A stretch of 64,000 nucleotides of DNA, taken from positions 140,199,501 to 140,263,500 of the forward strand of contig CM059582.1 in the NCBI GenBank assembly GCA_030407085.1. The letters are read 5' to 3'. The notes under the pieces are model-generated. The model was not told the origin of the DNA. It saw only the letters and a program-made list of their open reading frames with translations, and made no database searches. The DNA is from Trichopria drosophilae. Its lineage: Eukaryota > Arthropoda > Insecta > Hymenoptera > Diapriidae. This document shows positions 33,231-44,027 of this stretch, piece after piece. The stretch's first letter is position 1. Each line of letters opens with the position of its first letter. The position numbers and the translations under genes are program-made.

Positions 33231-34243
33231 CGGGGACCACTACGAAAACGTTCGTCGTTTTCGTGTCGTGTCCAGAAAACGACACGATAAGATTGCTGAA
33301 ATCGTTTTCGTGCCCACTACGAACACATTAGCAGTTATGAATTGTGTTCGTGTCAGACACGAACACATTATCAAGAGTGAATCGTTTTCGTATTGGACAC
33401 GAACACGTTTCAAAAACGCTAACGTGTTCGTGTTAGACACGAAACAAGTAAAATACTGAAAACGTGTCGTGCTAAGAAAAGACCCGACACGACGACATGA
33501 TACAAAACATAGTCTCAAGTACAGATTTGGATCAAGACGAGCATTTCTCGACGATGACGAAGGCGAGAAACTTCCCTCCGGAGATTTTCTCCTCATGTCA
33601 GCCATGCCCGGGTAATTGAGGTCGACGATACGAGGTCTAAGAGTCGCGCCCAGTAGGGGTTGTTGATTACGCCGTCTGACACTCGCTCTCTGTAGATTTC
33701 ATCATATGAGCCAATATGGGTCCATAAAATACTAGAGGTCGCTGATCGTGGAGTCCGGTAGTGGCACCCCGTAGTTTTTCTGTCATATCGGCGAAAATAC
33801 GGGCACTAGGTTGTTAGGGGTCGCCGATGACGGTGTCTGACAGTCGCTCTCCGTAGTTTTTCATAATATGAGCCGATATGGGTGCACTTGATGGAAGGGG
33901 TCGCCGATTAAGGAGTATTGGAGTCGCGCCACATTTTTTTTCATATCTGCTAATATACCTGCACTAGGTGGTAAGAGTAGCCGATGACGGAGTCTGTCAG
34001 TCGCTCTCCGAAGTTTTTCATCATATGAGCTAAAATACTTGCAATAGGTGGTAGGGGTCGCTGATTACGGTGTAAGGAGTCGCGGCCCGTAGTTTTTTCT
34101 CATATCAGCAAAAATTCGTGCACTAGGTGGTAGGGGTCGCCGATAACGGAGTCTGATAGTCGTTCTCCGTAGCTTTTCATCATATGAGCCAATATAGGTG
34201 TACTAGGTGCTAGAGGTCGCTGATTACGGGGTCTAGGAGTGGC
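33231..34243. repeat. Left arm tandem arrays of the fold-back element
   Basis: 33241-33480 holds CGTTTTCGTGTCGTGTCC-type units, then a unique stretch (33480-33615) without counterpart in the right arm. 33620-34243 holds about six 100-107-bp units alternating GGGTCGCCGATGACGG and GTCGCGCCCCGTAGTTTTTC types. The array is cut at 34243 by the LINE. Confidence 0.85.
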
Positions 34244-34249
34244 ACCCCG

Positions 34250-35394
34250 GACGGAGTATATATTTACTGAGCTATCATTTCAGACCACATCGCCCATTCT
34301 TCTCATCACGGCTTATCGACCACCAAACGCCCCACTGTTTAGGGATCTAGAGGCGGATCTTGTCAGAATAATTGATCGATACTCGAACGTCGTGCTCATG
34401 GGAGATCTAAACATCGATCTTAACAAAACCGACTATGCGTCTTTCTACTTGCGTTCTTTCGCTTCCACACATAACTTATCGATCATTCCATTTTCGTCAA
34501 CTCACGCCACAGGTACCTCATCCACTTGGATCGACCACTGCCTTGTAAGTGACATTACTGAGGTGCGCTCTTACAGTCAATCGATAGGACCCGCTACATC
34601 TAATCATGACCTAATAGCCATCGAGCTTGATTTAAAAGTTCCATCTCCACTGCCACGTCCCTTTACCTGCCGAAATCTTAGAAATTTTTCGCCCGTCTCC
34701 TACTGTGAAGATCTTCAGAAAGAAGAGTGGGACGTCTACAACGCTTTGAAGACAGTTGATGATAAGCAGGTTTCGCTAACACGAGCCCTCTCGAATCTAT
34801 ATGATATCCATGCTCCATTAGTAAACATTACCCCTACGAAACATCACAATCCATGGATGACCAGTGAAATAAGGTCCATGATCAAACAACGTAATAAACT
34901 GCACAAAAAATACAGACGTAATGGTGACCTAATTTAATATCGTGAATTTACAGAATTACGAAATAGAACTCGGCGGAAGATCTTCAAAGCGCACACTACT
35001 TTTTGTGCTAGGCGGTTAGAACCTCTAACATCATCTAAAGAGATATGGACAGAACTAAGAAAACTAGGATTAGTGAAACCTAAAAAACCTTCACCTCCAT
35101 TAATTTGCTCTCAAGACGATCTCAACAAATATTTCTGCAGCATCTCAAACGTCACCGTTACCCAATCGACTGCCCCTCGTGTACTAGATTATCTGAGCTT
35201 CCCTGATTCACCGGACATGTTCCATTTCTGCACGATAAGCATGGAAAGTCTGACAAATGCTCTAAAGTCAATTGCTTCTAAGTCGGCTGGATCTGATGGT
35301 ATTGACTATAACTGCATTTCGGCCGCATGGCCAATCACCATCCTCCTTTTATTTGGTTTTTCAAAAGCATTTGATACGGTTGATATCCAAACCC
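34250..35394 (+). pseudogene. LINE ORF2, endonuclease C-terminal half and start of RT
   Basis: The frame from about 34256 reads ITAYRPPNAPLF, VLMGDLNIDL, SSTWIDHCLVSD and TSNHDLIAIEL, the endonuclease blocks; the usual SDH triad region reads SNHD. A TAA at 34935-34937 breaks the frame. The same frame family continues LRKLGLVKPKKPSPP and ends GSDGIDYNCISAAWPI. There the RT jumps to GFSKAFDTVDIQT (motif A), meaning about 100 residues of the RT fingers are deleted. The reading is then cut by the LTR insertion at 35395. Confidence 0.85.
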
Positions 35395-36439
35395 TGTAAC
35401 GTTGAATTTTTCCTTTATTTAATTTCTTTAATTTAATTTTATTATGGGACGCGACCCAAAAATGCGATTTCCGCTGGACTGGTTGATCTTTATTTTTCCA
35501 CACTTCCTCGCTATCTTCTTCGCGACCCACGTCAGCCCCTCACTCCCACTTCCGGTTTCTCGCTACTTTCGGTCTGACTCGATACTCTAATAATAAACCA
35601 CAACCAAAAAAAACGATCCTTCTATTTTTCTTCACCACCCTCGATCCACTCACGAATTAAAAAACGATTTTACTACTTCGACTCGCTATTCGCCACTTCC
35701 GGTACACTACCTCGTCACCTTAATAATCCAACAGATAACCAAAAGAAATCTCACGTGTCTCCCGTCTCTCTCTCGCCATTTCCGGTCCGAATTGTTAATC
35801 TGAGATTTCATTAACAAAAAAAATCATAGTACTTTTCGGCTATGCCGACTTACCTTAGTTTCCATCCCTCTTTATCACCACTCCTTTTACCCACTGCTCC
35901 TATTCTCTCTATCTCTCTATATGACTCTCTCTCTCTCTTCCACGACCACTCTCTTGTTCTCTCTATCTCTCGCAATCACTATCCGTACCACCAAAAAACT
36001 TTACTTCTCCCTATTCCTCACTAACTATGTCGCGGTCACGAACGTACTAAATTTGAAAATCGTCATCGGTACTGACCGATGACGATTTTCCACCTCTCTC
36101 GCCAATTTCCTTTAAATTATGAATAGTGCATTGGTGCGTAATATACCGCGCTAGTGTGTGTAGCGACTGTATACGTACACACACGCGTGGTCAGCTCGCC
36201 GATCGTCGCCTCTCCGTCGCACAATGGGAGACGCCGTCGCCGACACAACAAACCGGCGATCGACGGGAGAGATCGAGCGTCCTTCTCTTACTACTACTCG
36301 GGCCGGCGCAACTCGCATGCCTCTCGCTCCCACTACCGAGAGAGAACTTGCCGTTCTTACGACGCGTATTATTATTGCCTAATTATAATTATTATTCTAG
36401 CAATTGTATATCGTTAGATAATATCGTCACTTTGTCACA
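35395..36439 (-). repeat. 3' LTR, full length 1045 bp
   Basis: Begins TGTGACAAAG on the minus strand at 36439 and ends at 35395. Contains pyrimidine-rich stretches and the 36055-36090 hairpin. The first 757 bp match the other LTR; the last 288 bp have no partner because the 5' LTR is truncated. Confidence 0.88.
36055..36090. promoter_or_regulatory. Perfect 15-bp hairpin in the LTR (also at 38758-38793)
   Basis: GAAAATCGTCATCGG, loop TACTGA, then CCGATGACGATTTTC. It is identical in both LTRs although other bases have changed. It could be a structured RNA signal within the transcript or a protein-binding palindrome; no function is proven. Confidence 0.5.
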
Positions 36440-36518
36440 ATCCCCTCCCCTAAACCGGAATATCCCTTGGATATTTCGTTTATTATTCATTTTCAACAAC
36501 TCACCTCCCAGTCCTCTG

Positions 36519-37310
36519 CTATTTTCTCTCTTCTGTCTCGTCGCTCGCCACATCCTCCTTCTCGCTACTCCTCTCGCTAGTCTCTCTCCCCACTGTCTCG
36601 CTCATCTCCCTCCCCACGGTCTCGCTAATCTCTCTCCTCTTCCTCCCAATTCGACATTTATCCGGACCCCTCTCCCAGTTCGGAATCGGATATGCATCTT
36701 TTCGAGTGACTGCATTCAAATCCCGATAATCGATGCACCTCCGGATCGACCCATCGCTTTTGTTCACTATCATCGGCGCGCTACTCCAATCACTAGAGGA
36801 TCTTTCGATAACCCCTTTCTCCGCTAACTCTCTCACTTCCTGTTGTGCTTTTTGCAGCATTATGGGGGACTTACGACGTGGTCGATGCTTAATCGGTGTA
36901 GCTTCCTCCACTTTAATATGATGTTCCGTTAGAGGAGTTAGCCCGGCGGTTTTCTCACTCACTTTCAAGATACTCGCAACTAACTCGACTACCCTCTTCT
37001 CTTGATAATCATCCAACTCGCTAATTCCGGCGCACAATGGCCAACCCGCATGAATTGTGGGTTGCCCGGTGGGTCGTTCGATAAAGGTATGCCAGGAACC
37101 CTCAAACACTCGCCGCTGCCGTCGCCCTTGTCGCACATCTAAGTCAAACACGCTCGCGAAATCCATCCCTAATATGATATCTGAGGTGACCCTTTCCGTG
37201 GCTCTAAACTCAACTTGTTGGGTATTACCATCAATCTCCATCTGTACAACTAACACTCCCAGAAACGGACATACTTCCCCTGACACACTTCGCATTGTCG
37301 ATTTCGTCGG
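36519..37310 (-). pseudogene. LTR element pol: protease C-terminus and RT N-terminus, truncated
   Basis: The 258-residue frame reads DIILGMDFASVFDLDV near residue 41, the C-terminal block of gypsy proteases. A linker follows with LTPLTEHHIKVEEATPIKHR and the start of RT: VIERSSSDWSSAPMIVNK and YRDLNAVTRKDAYPIP. After that the family sequence stops and a repetitive tail (SETVGRE/MSETVGRE units) follows. The rest of RT with YVDD, RNase H and integrase are gone, evidently by deletion. Confidence 0.85.
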
Positions 37311-37317
37311 TTTAAGT

Positions 37318-37923
37318 CTATCTCTGAATTCTCTGAATCTTCTTCACTACCCGGGGACATACAATGGAGACCATTGCCCCGCTATCATGCATCGCAACAA
37401 ATGGGCACCCGCCTATTTCGACCTCGACAAAACAACGACTTTCTACAGCAGCTATTTCCTCCACTTCACCCCATCTCACTATCTCTCTACTCTCCAACCT
37501 ATTATTCCCCCTCCCCATCAATAACTTTACCGTTTGCTGTATTCTACGTTCATGTTGTTGGTTTTGTTCTTCCGGAGAGGGTCTCACACCATTTGAACTC
37601 GCTATTCTCACCTCATCACTTGCTTCACTCGCTATCCTCTCTTCAACTTCTTCTGGCACCAACAACTCCTCGCTAACTACCCCTGTTGATCGGCCGGGGA
37701 GGACGCGGGGTTCCTGCACCCTCCGGCCCTCGCGTTTCCTCACTGTTGTCGCAGTGGAGCGCATGTCGGGCAGGTTTGGAACGGATTCCCTTCTGTCCCG
37801 CATACCTGACACCGCTCCACCGTAGGGGGAGGACCTAACGCCCCCCTCCACGGAGTAGGGAATCCAGTCCCGCGGTTCGGACAATTTAATATTATGTGTC
37901 CAGTCTGCTGGCATCCGAAGCAT
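37318..37923 (-). pseudogene. LTR element protease region
   Basis: This 201-residue frame ends with FVEVEIGGCPFVAMHDSGA, whose Asp-Ser-Gly is the active-site triplet of retroviral-type aspartic proteases (expected D-S/T-G). The upstream part is charged and low in complexity, typical of a gag-pol linker. It overlaps the gag frame by about 180 bp in another phase, suggesting a translational frameshift or a mutation. It connects to the following frame at 37310. Confidence 0.75.
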
Positions 37924-38312
37924 TTTCGATTAGGGCACTGAGAGGCTCGATGCCCAGGTTGCGGGCATGTGAAGCATGGCCGTCTAGGACATGCCGCAGC
38001 TCTATGTCCCACCATCTGGCAATGGAAAAAAGCCCCGACCATTGCAGAGTTCCCTAGCCCGTTCGGAAATTCTCGTGACTCCCTCCACGACCGTCCTGCC
38101 CCCGGACCGTTAGACCAGGACCTCCAATTAGGTGTTGGCCCATAACTCGGGGGTTCAACTCTTTGAGAGTATTGAACCAACGGTCCTACGGGCCTCGATA
38201 CCGCTCTTGCATTATTCAGACCCGTGGTGGCCGGCTGGAACCGAGGGACATCCTTCCATTGCCCAGAAGTTCTCTGGCCTCGACCCGGGCCCATTTCCTC
38301 GGCCACCTGCAC
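37740..38312 (-). pseudogene. LTR element gag, C-terminal part with CCHC knuckles
   Basis: 190 residues rich in Gly, Arg and Pro with three consecutive knuckle units: residues 95-108 (FFHCQMVGHRAAAC, where the first Cys of CCHC is Phe), 113-126 (CFTCPQPGHRASQC) and 131-144 (CFGCQQTGHIILNC). A fourth CxxC pair follows near 172. Nucleocapsid knuckles bind the element RNA. The gag N-terminus is missing and the open frame runs upstream straight into LTR sequence at about 38390, so a deletion fused the LTR to gag. Confidence 0.88.
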
Positions 38313-38394
38313 GTTAACAGTGTCTGGGGACTGGGGTCTGAGTTTTGGGGAACTTTCCTTTTTCCCCCTTTTCGGCTGGTTTTTTCGCTATTCG

Positions 38395-39142
38395 CCACTT
38401 CCGGTACACTACCTCGTCACCTTAATAATCCAACAGATAACCAAAAGAAATCTCACGTGTCTCCCGTCTCTCTCTCGCCATTTCCGGTCCGAATTGTTAA
38501 TCTGAGATTTCATTAACAAAAAAATCATAGTACTTTTCGGCTATGCCGACTTACCTTAGTTTCCATCCCTCTTTATCACCACTCCTTTTACCCACTGCTC
38601 CTATTCTCTCTATCTCTCTATATGACTCTCTCTCTCTCTCTTCCACGACCACTCTCTTGTTCTCTCTATCTCTCGCAATCACTATCCGTACCACCAAAAA
38701 ACTTTACTTCTCCCTATTCTTCACTAACTATGTCGCGGTCACGAACGTACTAAATTTGAAAATCGTCATCGGTACTGACCGATGACGATTTTCCACCTCT
38801 CTCGCCAATTTCCTTTAAATTTTGAATAGTGCATTGGTACGTAATATACCGCGCTAGTGTGTGTAGCGACTGTATACGTACACACACGCGTGGTCAGCTC
38901 GCCGATCGTCGCCTCTCCGTCGCACAATGGGAGACGCCGTCGCCGACACACCAAACCGGCGATCGACGGGAGAGATCGAGCGTCCTTCTCTTACTACTAC
39001 TCGGGCCGGCGCAACTCGCATGCCTCTCGCTCCCACTGCCGAGAGAGAACTTGCCGTTTTTACGACGCGTATTATTATTGCCTAATTATAATTATTATTC
39101 TAGCAATTTTATATCGTTAGATAATATCGTGACTTTGTCACA
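38395..39142 (-). repeat. 5' LTR, 3'-truncated
   Basis: Copy of the first 750 bp of the LTR, starting at 39142. It breaks off at 38395 (TCGCTATTCGCC), where the other LTR continues, and joins gag sequence directly. Primer-binding site and leader are absent. Confidence 0.88.
38758..38793. promoter_or_regulatory. Second copy of the LTR hairpin
   Basis: Same 15-bp stem and 6-base loop as 36055-36090. Confidence 0.5.
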
Positions 39143-39146
39143 ACCC

Positions 39147-40225
39147 TTCTCCAGAAATTTAAGAACCTAAACATCTCACCCTCAACATTAAAATGGTTCA
39201 ACTCCTATTTAACAAACCGCAAGCAGGCAGTAGTTGGGGCGGATGGCGAGCGCTCGGAGTGGGTTGAAGTATTAGCAGGAGTACCTCAAGGTTCCATTCT
39301 GGGACCCTTACTCTTCTCAATACTCATCAACGACCTCTCCACAGTTCTTGTTCACACCTCCCATATGCTATACGCTGATGATTTACAGCTAATGATTCAA
39401 TGTAAAGTACCAGATATTGACATAGCTATTACCAACCTTAACACCGACGCTGTGTCGATATCAGACTACGCCAAAACAAATAAACTGTCACTGAATGTCG
39501 CCAAAACTAAGGCAATAATTCTTGGTTCACCGCATAACTTGCGTGTCATTTCTGAAACTGGACAGCCTAACATAAACATAAATGGAGAGCCTGTACAAAT
39601 TATGAATGAAGTCACAACCTTGGGATTTAGACTTGACTCGTCCCTAACGTGGAACGCACAAATTAACCTAATTTCAAAACGAGTAAACTTTGCACTTCAC
39701 GGCTTAAAATACAACAAAAATGCCCTCTCGACCAGCCTCAGGCAGAAATTAGTCGTCTCTTTGATTTTTCCGCATCTTGACTACTGCTCTGCACTTCTAA
39801 GTGACATCTCCCAATCGCATCGTGACAGATGTCAGAGACTACTTAATCAATGGGTGCGTTTTATTTTCAATCTGAAATATGACTGTCATGTGTCGCCGTA
39901 TCGTCGTAAGCTCAACTGGCTTCCTATAAAGTACAGACACCTGTACTTTATAGGTAGTCTTACGTTTAATATTCTGACGTACAACGAGCCATATTATCTG
40001 TTAGAGCTTTTCACCCGTCGGTACGCGTCAACAAATCGTTCCACCAGAATTGCTGCAGGTGACCTATTAGTTCAGATGGCCAAGAGTAGGCCATATTTCC
40101 ACTCGTTCACTTGCACTGCTGCGAGACTTTGGAACTCACTCCCTGAGCACATAAAAAAAATCACCAACCTCATCTACATTCAAGTCATCTTTCTACACCT
40201 ACCTCCTCTCATTCGATATATCTGA
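39147..40225 (+). pseudogene. LINE ORF2, RT palm to C-terminus (continuation after the LTR element)
   Basis: Resumes exactly where 35394 stopped, in frame across the ACCC duplication: LLQKFKNLNISPSTLKWF, then GVPQGSILGPLLFSILIND (motif B), YADDLQLM (motif C), LSLNVAKTKAII and LGFRLDSSLTWNAQI. A domain ending CHVSPYRRKLNWLPIKYRH follows. It stays open to the TGA at 40223-40225, so the RT half has hardly decayed; the deletion and the LTR insertion are the disabling lesions. Confidence 0.88.
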
Positions 40226-40559
40226 CCCTAATACATCACTACTCCATATTCAATCATGATTAGTTATTCTACCCACTATTATTTACCATCACTATCATTA
40301 CATACTACTATGCGTCTATTTTGATAATATAAACTATCAGTCGGATCCTTCTTATTTATGCATTTACTATTATCTCATATCTTCATTCACAGTCCAAATC
40401 CTGCCCTTCGCTCGCGCTCACTCGTTAGTTGTAATATAGTTGTAGCAAAATATATTGTAAATTTATTCTGTACAAGATTTTCTTTTTAGCCATAAGGTAA
40501 CGCGTCATTCGCAACCAAGGCTTATAAATAAACAAACAAACAAACAAACAAAAACCCCG

Positions 40560-41822
40560 TAGTTTTTGTCATATCGGCTGAAATACGTGCACCAGGTTGT
40601 AAGGGGTCGCCGATGACGGAGTCTGGTAGTCGTTCTCCGTAACTTTTGATCGTATCAGCTAAAATACGTGCTCTAGGTGCTACGGGTCGCCGATGACGGA
40701 GTCGGGCAGTCGATCTCCATAGCTTTTCATGATATGAGCCAATATGGGTGCGCTAGGTGCTAAGCGTCTCTGACTACGGTGTCTAGGAGTCGCGCCCCGT
40801 AGTTTTTTCTCATATCAGCTAAAATACGTGCACTGGGTGGTAGAGGCCGCCGATTACGCGGTCTAGGAGATGCGCCCCTTAGTTTTTTAGCTGATGTAAT
40901 GAAAAACTAAAGAAAGCATCAGGTCGTCGCTGACCCCTAGCATGTAGTGCACGTATTTAAGGTAATGTGACGAAAAACTAAAGAGAGCGCGACGCCTACA
41001 CTCCGTCATCGGTTACCTGCAAGTCTTAGTACACCTATATTGACTCATATGATGAAAAGCTACGGAGAACGACTACCAGACTCCGTTATCGGCGACCTCT
41101 ACCACCTAGTGCACGAATTTTAGCTGATATGAGAAAAAACTACGGGGCGTGACTCCTTGACACCGTAATCAGCGACCCCTACCACCTATTGCACGTATTT
41201 TAGCTCATATGATGAAAAACTTCGGAGAGCGACTGACAGACTCCGTCATCGGCTACTCTTACCACCTAGTGCAGGTATATTAGCAGATATGAAAAAAAAA
41301 TGTGGCGCGACTCCAATACTCCATAATCAGCTACCCTTCCCACCTAGTGCATGTATGTCAGCTCATATATTGTTAAAAAAACTATTTGGTGAAGAAGAGT
41401 GAGAGAGAAGGAAAAATAGCGAACGTGAGCGAGGATGGCCAAGAGAGCAAAAGAGAGCGCGAGAGGGCAAAAGTGAGCATGATCATGCGGAGACTGAGGG
41501 AGAGCGCGTAATGAATAATTATTTCGTCTTGAATATCCTATCGTGACGTGTTTTGTCCTTGTTGGATACGAAAACGATTAATCTTTGCTAATGTGTCCGT
41601 GGTAGACACGAAAACGTTTTATTTTTGTTAACGGTCCGTGGCTAACACAAAAACGATTGGCTTTTGTTAACGTGTCTGTCTCGAACACGAAAACTATTCG
41701 ATTTTTCTATCGTGTCCGTGTTCAACACGAAAACGATTCATAAATGCTAACGTGTCGTATACGCAACACGACACAATACGAATACGATTTATCGTGTTGT
41801 GTCGTGTCTGTGTCAGTCCCTG
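40560..41822. repeat. Remainder of left array and whole right arm of the fold-back element
   Basis: 40560-40875 continues the plus-orientation ~105-bp units; around 40880 the orientation flips, and 40900-41370 has the same units reversed (GCGACCCCTACCACCTA, CATATGATGAAAAAC). 41370-41520 is a purine-rich unique stretch (GAGAGCGCGAG words). 41530-41822 has the reversed GACACGAAAACG units to the end. Confidence 0.85.
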
Positions 41823-41866
41823 ATGTAAACAATAAATTTAGAATAATATTGATCTGAATTTGATGA

Positions 41867-42316
41867 CAGGATATCTTATATAATATTGTGCAATAAATAT
41901 ATTGTATATTGGTGGCTACTTTTCCGCCAATTTATAATAAATATTTATATATAAAACTGTAGACGTGATGTTGACGACATTTCAGCCACATATAAGAATA
42001 AATATATACAAATTTTGTTATGATCTTGGGGGCATTTGAGCAAATGTAATGTAACAAATTTGTATAAAAATGAAATATAATAATAAAATAAGTATATTAT
42101 ACATTGTTGGTGATTTCTCACACAATAGATAATACATATCTATGTAGAAAGATGTTGACGTGACGTTGACTACGTTTCAGTCGCATATAGGGATATATTT
42201 AGACAGATATTTGGCGACATTTCAGCCAATTTATAATAAACATTTATATTGAAAAATGAAAAAACTTGATATATGAAATAAAATATATAGTGAAATTAAC
42301 ATATTATATATTGTTG
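41867..42316 (+). repeat. AT-rich repeat family with TTTCAGCCAATTTATAATA motif, first block
   Basis: Units of about 60-100 bp recur: GACATTTCAGCCAATTTAT, then AATAAATATTTATAT, AAAAATG, TTGACGTGATGTTG. The same family, interrupted by insertions, continues at 42976-43006 and 50352-50530. It reappears inverted at 53640-53885 and 54375-54690, and in plus orientation at 57140-57215 and 58173-58350. It may be the subterminal repeat of a larger element or a dispersed satellite. Confidence 0.8.
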
Positions 42317-42321
42317 GCGAC

Positions 42322-42975
42322 TGTTACGATCCGTCGATCGTAGATCATCTACATTCTACTAATAATTATACGTATATCTTATAGCTACTAATAATTTCTA
42401 CGTATCATATTAAAGTAAGGTAACGCCGCGCATCTGGTCTCATGTGACGACATGGGATCCTTCCCGAACAATTCGGATAAATGCATTTCGGGAAGCAGTC
42501 AGCATTTTTCGGCTGGGAACCTGCAGAGATCGGCAATTCGCAGGACTCGACGACGGTCGCCTGCTCACGGAAACTACAAGCTCAGCAGGGTCCCAGGCCA
42601 GGAAATGCTGACGATGTGTGAGAACAACGTCGATCCGTCAACGGACACGTTGACGGATCTCGAGGAAGCGAGTTCTCAAGACAGACAGTTTTTAGCTGCG
42701 GAACGAGTAACTTCGTCGGCTCGTGTCCGAAAAGCTCGTAGTAACCAACTTCGAGCGGAACGCCGGAAATTATAAGTGCGCGCTCCGGTGTTCGACTTCG
42801 CGCGCCATTAGAATAACAACAAGTCCGCGTTTGTAATCGAGTTAACGCGAGATCGCGAAGGGACGCGGGTGCTGGACCGCCTAATAAAACATATACTATT
42901 TGGACATCTTTTGTGTCATTCACACCCCCTTCTTCCTCTTCGCACCTGTTACGCACGACCGCTCCGTACGTAACA
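42322..42975. mobile_element. Solo LTR, 654 bp
   Basis: Begins TGTTACGATCC, ends CGTACGTAACA, and is flanked by GCGAC on both sides (42317-42321, 42976-42980). AATAAAACATATAC at about 42883 is a poly(A) signal candidate. More GC-rich than its surroundings. No internal gag or pol: the usual product of recombination between two LTRs of an insect LTR retrotransposon, superfamily uncertain. The open frame at 42452-42775 lies within the LTR and is not a gene. Confidence 0.92.
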
Positions 42976-43006
42976 GCGACTATCAGCCAATTTATAATAC
43001 ATATAT

Positions 43007-43625
43007 GGGACATTCTTTTACAAATCGAACACTCCATATTGGATACCATTTTTAATTTGCTTCTAAATTTTTTTATGCGTTCCTTATACAAAAAAAGTCG
43101 ACACGTGTTTCTGGATTTTTTTTTAATCAATATTTTCGAAAATATGGCGGTTTGAAATTTGTAATACTCTCCAATTCTGCACTTTTTAAAATTGCCATAA
43201 CTCCGGTTCTATTTATCCGATTGACTTCAGCCGGGGCTCATTTCAAAGGTAATGAAATTGTCTTTATTTCTATATACGTAGTTTTTAAAATTGTTGCTAA
43301 AAAGCGATTGTTATGAACAATTGAATATTAGAAAGTCCATTTACTGCTCGAGGCCGACAGTATACAAATTTTATTATTGCACCATTGAATTCCTCGGGAA
43401 ATTTCCTACAAAAACATATTTTTCCAGAATGGCGATTTTACATCTACTATGTCAAATAAATTAATATCCGACGGCAGATTACGCTCCGTAGCGCGTGGCG
43501 CTATGGCAAGACGAGAGAACACACGTAATGAGTTGCGCAGTACATGCGTTCTTCTAGTAAAGGGTACAAATTGTTACAAACATTACTAGTGTGGTATTAA
43601 TAGTAATAAAAGTAATAATATAATT
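43007..43625 (+). repeat. Left TIR of the long-TIR transposon
   Basis: Runs from the terminal GGGACATTC to GTGTGGTATTAATAGTAATA. Reverse complement of 49746-50351, continuing past the LINE into 45110-45134. It includes CCGGTTCTATTTATCCG and a GC-rich GTAGCGCGTGGCGC stretch. Confidence 0.88.
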
Positions 43626-44027
43626 ATAATAAGGGATAACGAAATATTGATCTGTTGTAAATGACGAAATTTATAATGAAATATATTTAATCTATTATTA
43701 ATATAATAACGTTAATAAATTAAAATACGATACCGTCCGGTAGTTATCGGCACGATTAGCGGAGATATGTGTGGTAGTTGCGTCTTTAGTACTGTATTCT
43801 TTACCTAGAAGTCATTGAACTGTTGACAACAGCAAGTAAACAGCTAATACATATTTGCCTGTTGAATTTTATATACGATTTGTGTGAGCATAAATAAAGG
43901 TTTATCGTAAAACGGATACAGTGACTAAATCTACTTTTAAGGTTTATATTGTGCAATAAAATGTAAGTAATATAGTACTTTTCAATAATTAAATGTCTTA
44001 TTCAGTACGTTTCTTTAATAATTTGAC

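Larger units (their letters stand above)
35395..39142 (-). mobile_element. Defective gypsy-type LTR retrotransposon inserted in the LINE RT
   Basis: Target duplication ACCC at 35391-35394 and 39143-39146. The ends are TGTAAC and GTCACA, inverted as expected. On the minus strand the order is 5' LTR (truncated), gag C-terminus, protease, RT N-terminus, polypurine tract AGGGGAGGGGA directly before the 3' LTR at 36440. Most of pol is missing, including RT motifs A-C, RNase H and integrase. The two LTRs differ at only about ten places over 755 bp, so insertion was recent. Confidence 0.92.
34250..40553 (+). mobile_element. 5'-truncated LINE inserted in the fold-back array, itself split by an LTR retrotransposon
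   Basis: ACCCCG at 34244-34249 and 40554-40559 is the target duplication, and the tandem array resumes at once afterwards. The sequence starts inside the endonuclease and ends in an (ACAA)n tail preceded by ATAAATA at 40523-40553. Without the LTR element the LINE is about 2.55 kb. RT of the Jockey/CR1 kind. Confidence 0.88.
33231..41822. mobile_element. hAT-like fold-back element with tandem subrepeats, 8-bp target duplication (host of a nested LINE and LTR element)
   Basis: Direct repeats ATGTAAAC at 33223-33230 and 41823-41830 flank the structure. The ends are CGGGGACCAC and, on the other strand, CAGGGACTGAC, matching the CA(G)GG start and 8-bp duplication of hAT transposons. The arms hold tandem repeats of two kinds: 50-60-bp units with GTGTTCGTGTC/GACACGAACAC words next to the ends, and ~105-bp units with GGTCGCCGATNACGG and CATCATATGAGCC further in. 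The palindrome axis is near 40880. Removing the nested LINE (34250-40553) leaves about 2.3 kb, too short for a transposase, so it is non-autonomous. Confidence 0.88.

Noticed and set aside
33620..34243. Regular ~105-bp repeats as a possible CRISPR array
   Set aside because: Repeats are contiguous without unique spacers and belong to a fold-back transposon in a eukaryotic genome.
36126..36827. Long plus-strand frame across the LTR and pol region
   Set aside because: Antisense shadow of LTR/pol sequence; Ser/Leu/Pro-rich from pyrimidine tracts.
42452..42775. 107-residue frame in the solo LTR
   Set aside because: Lies wholly inside an LTR with intact target duplication; no domain.
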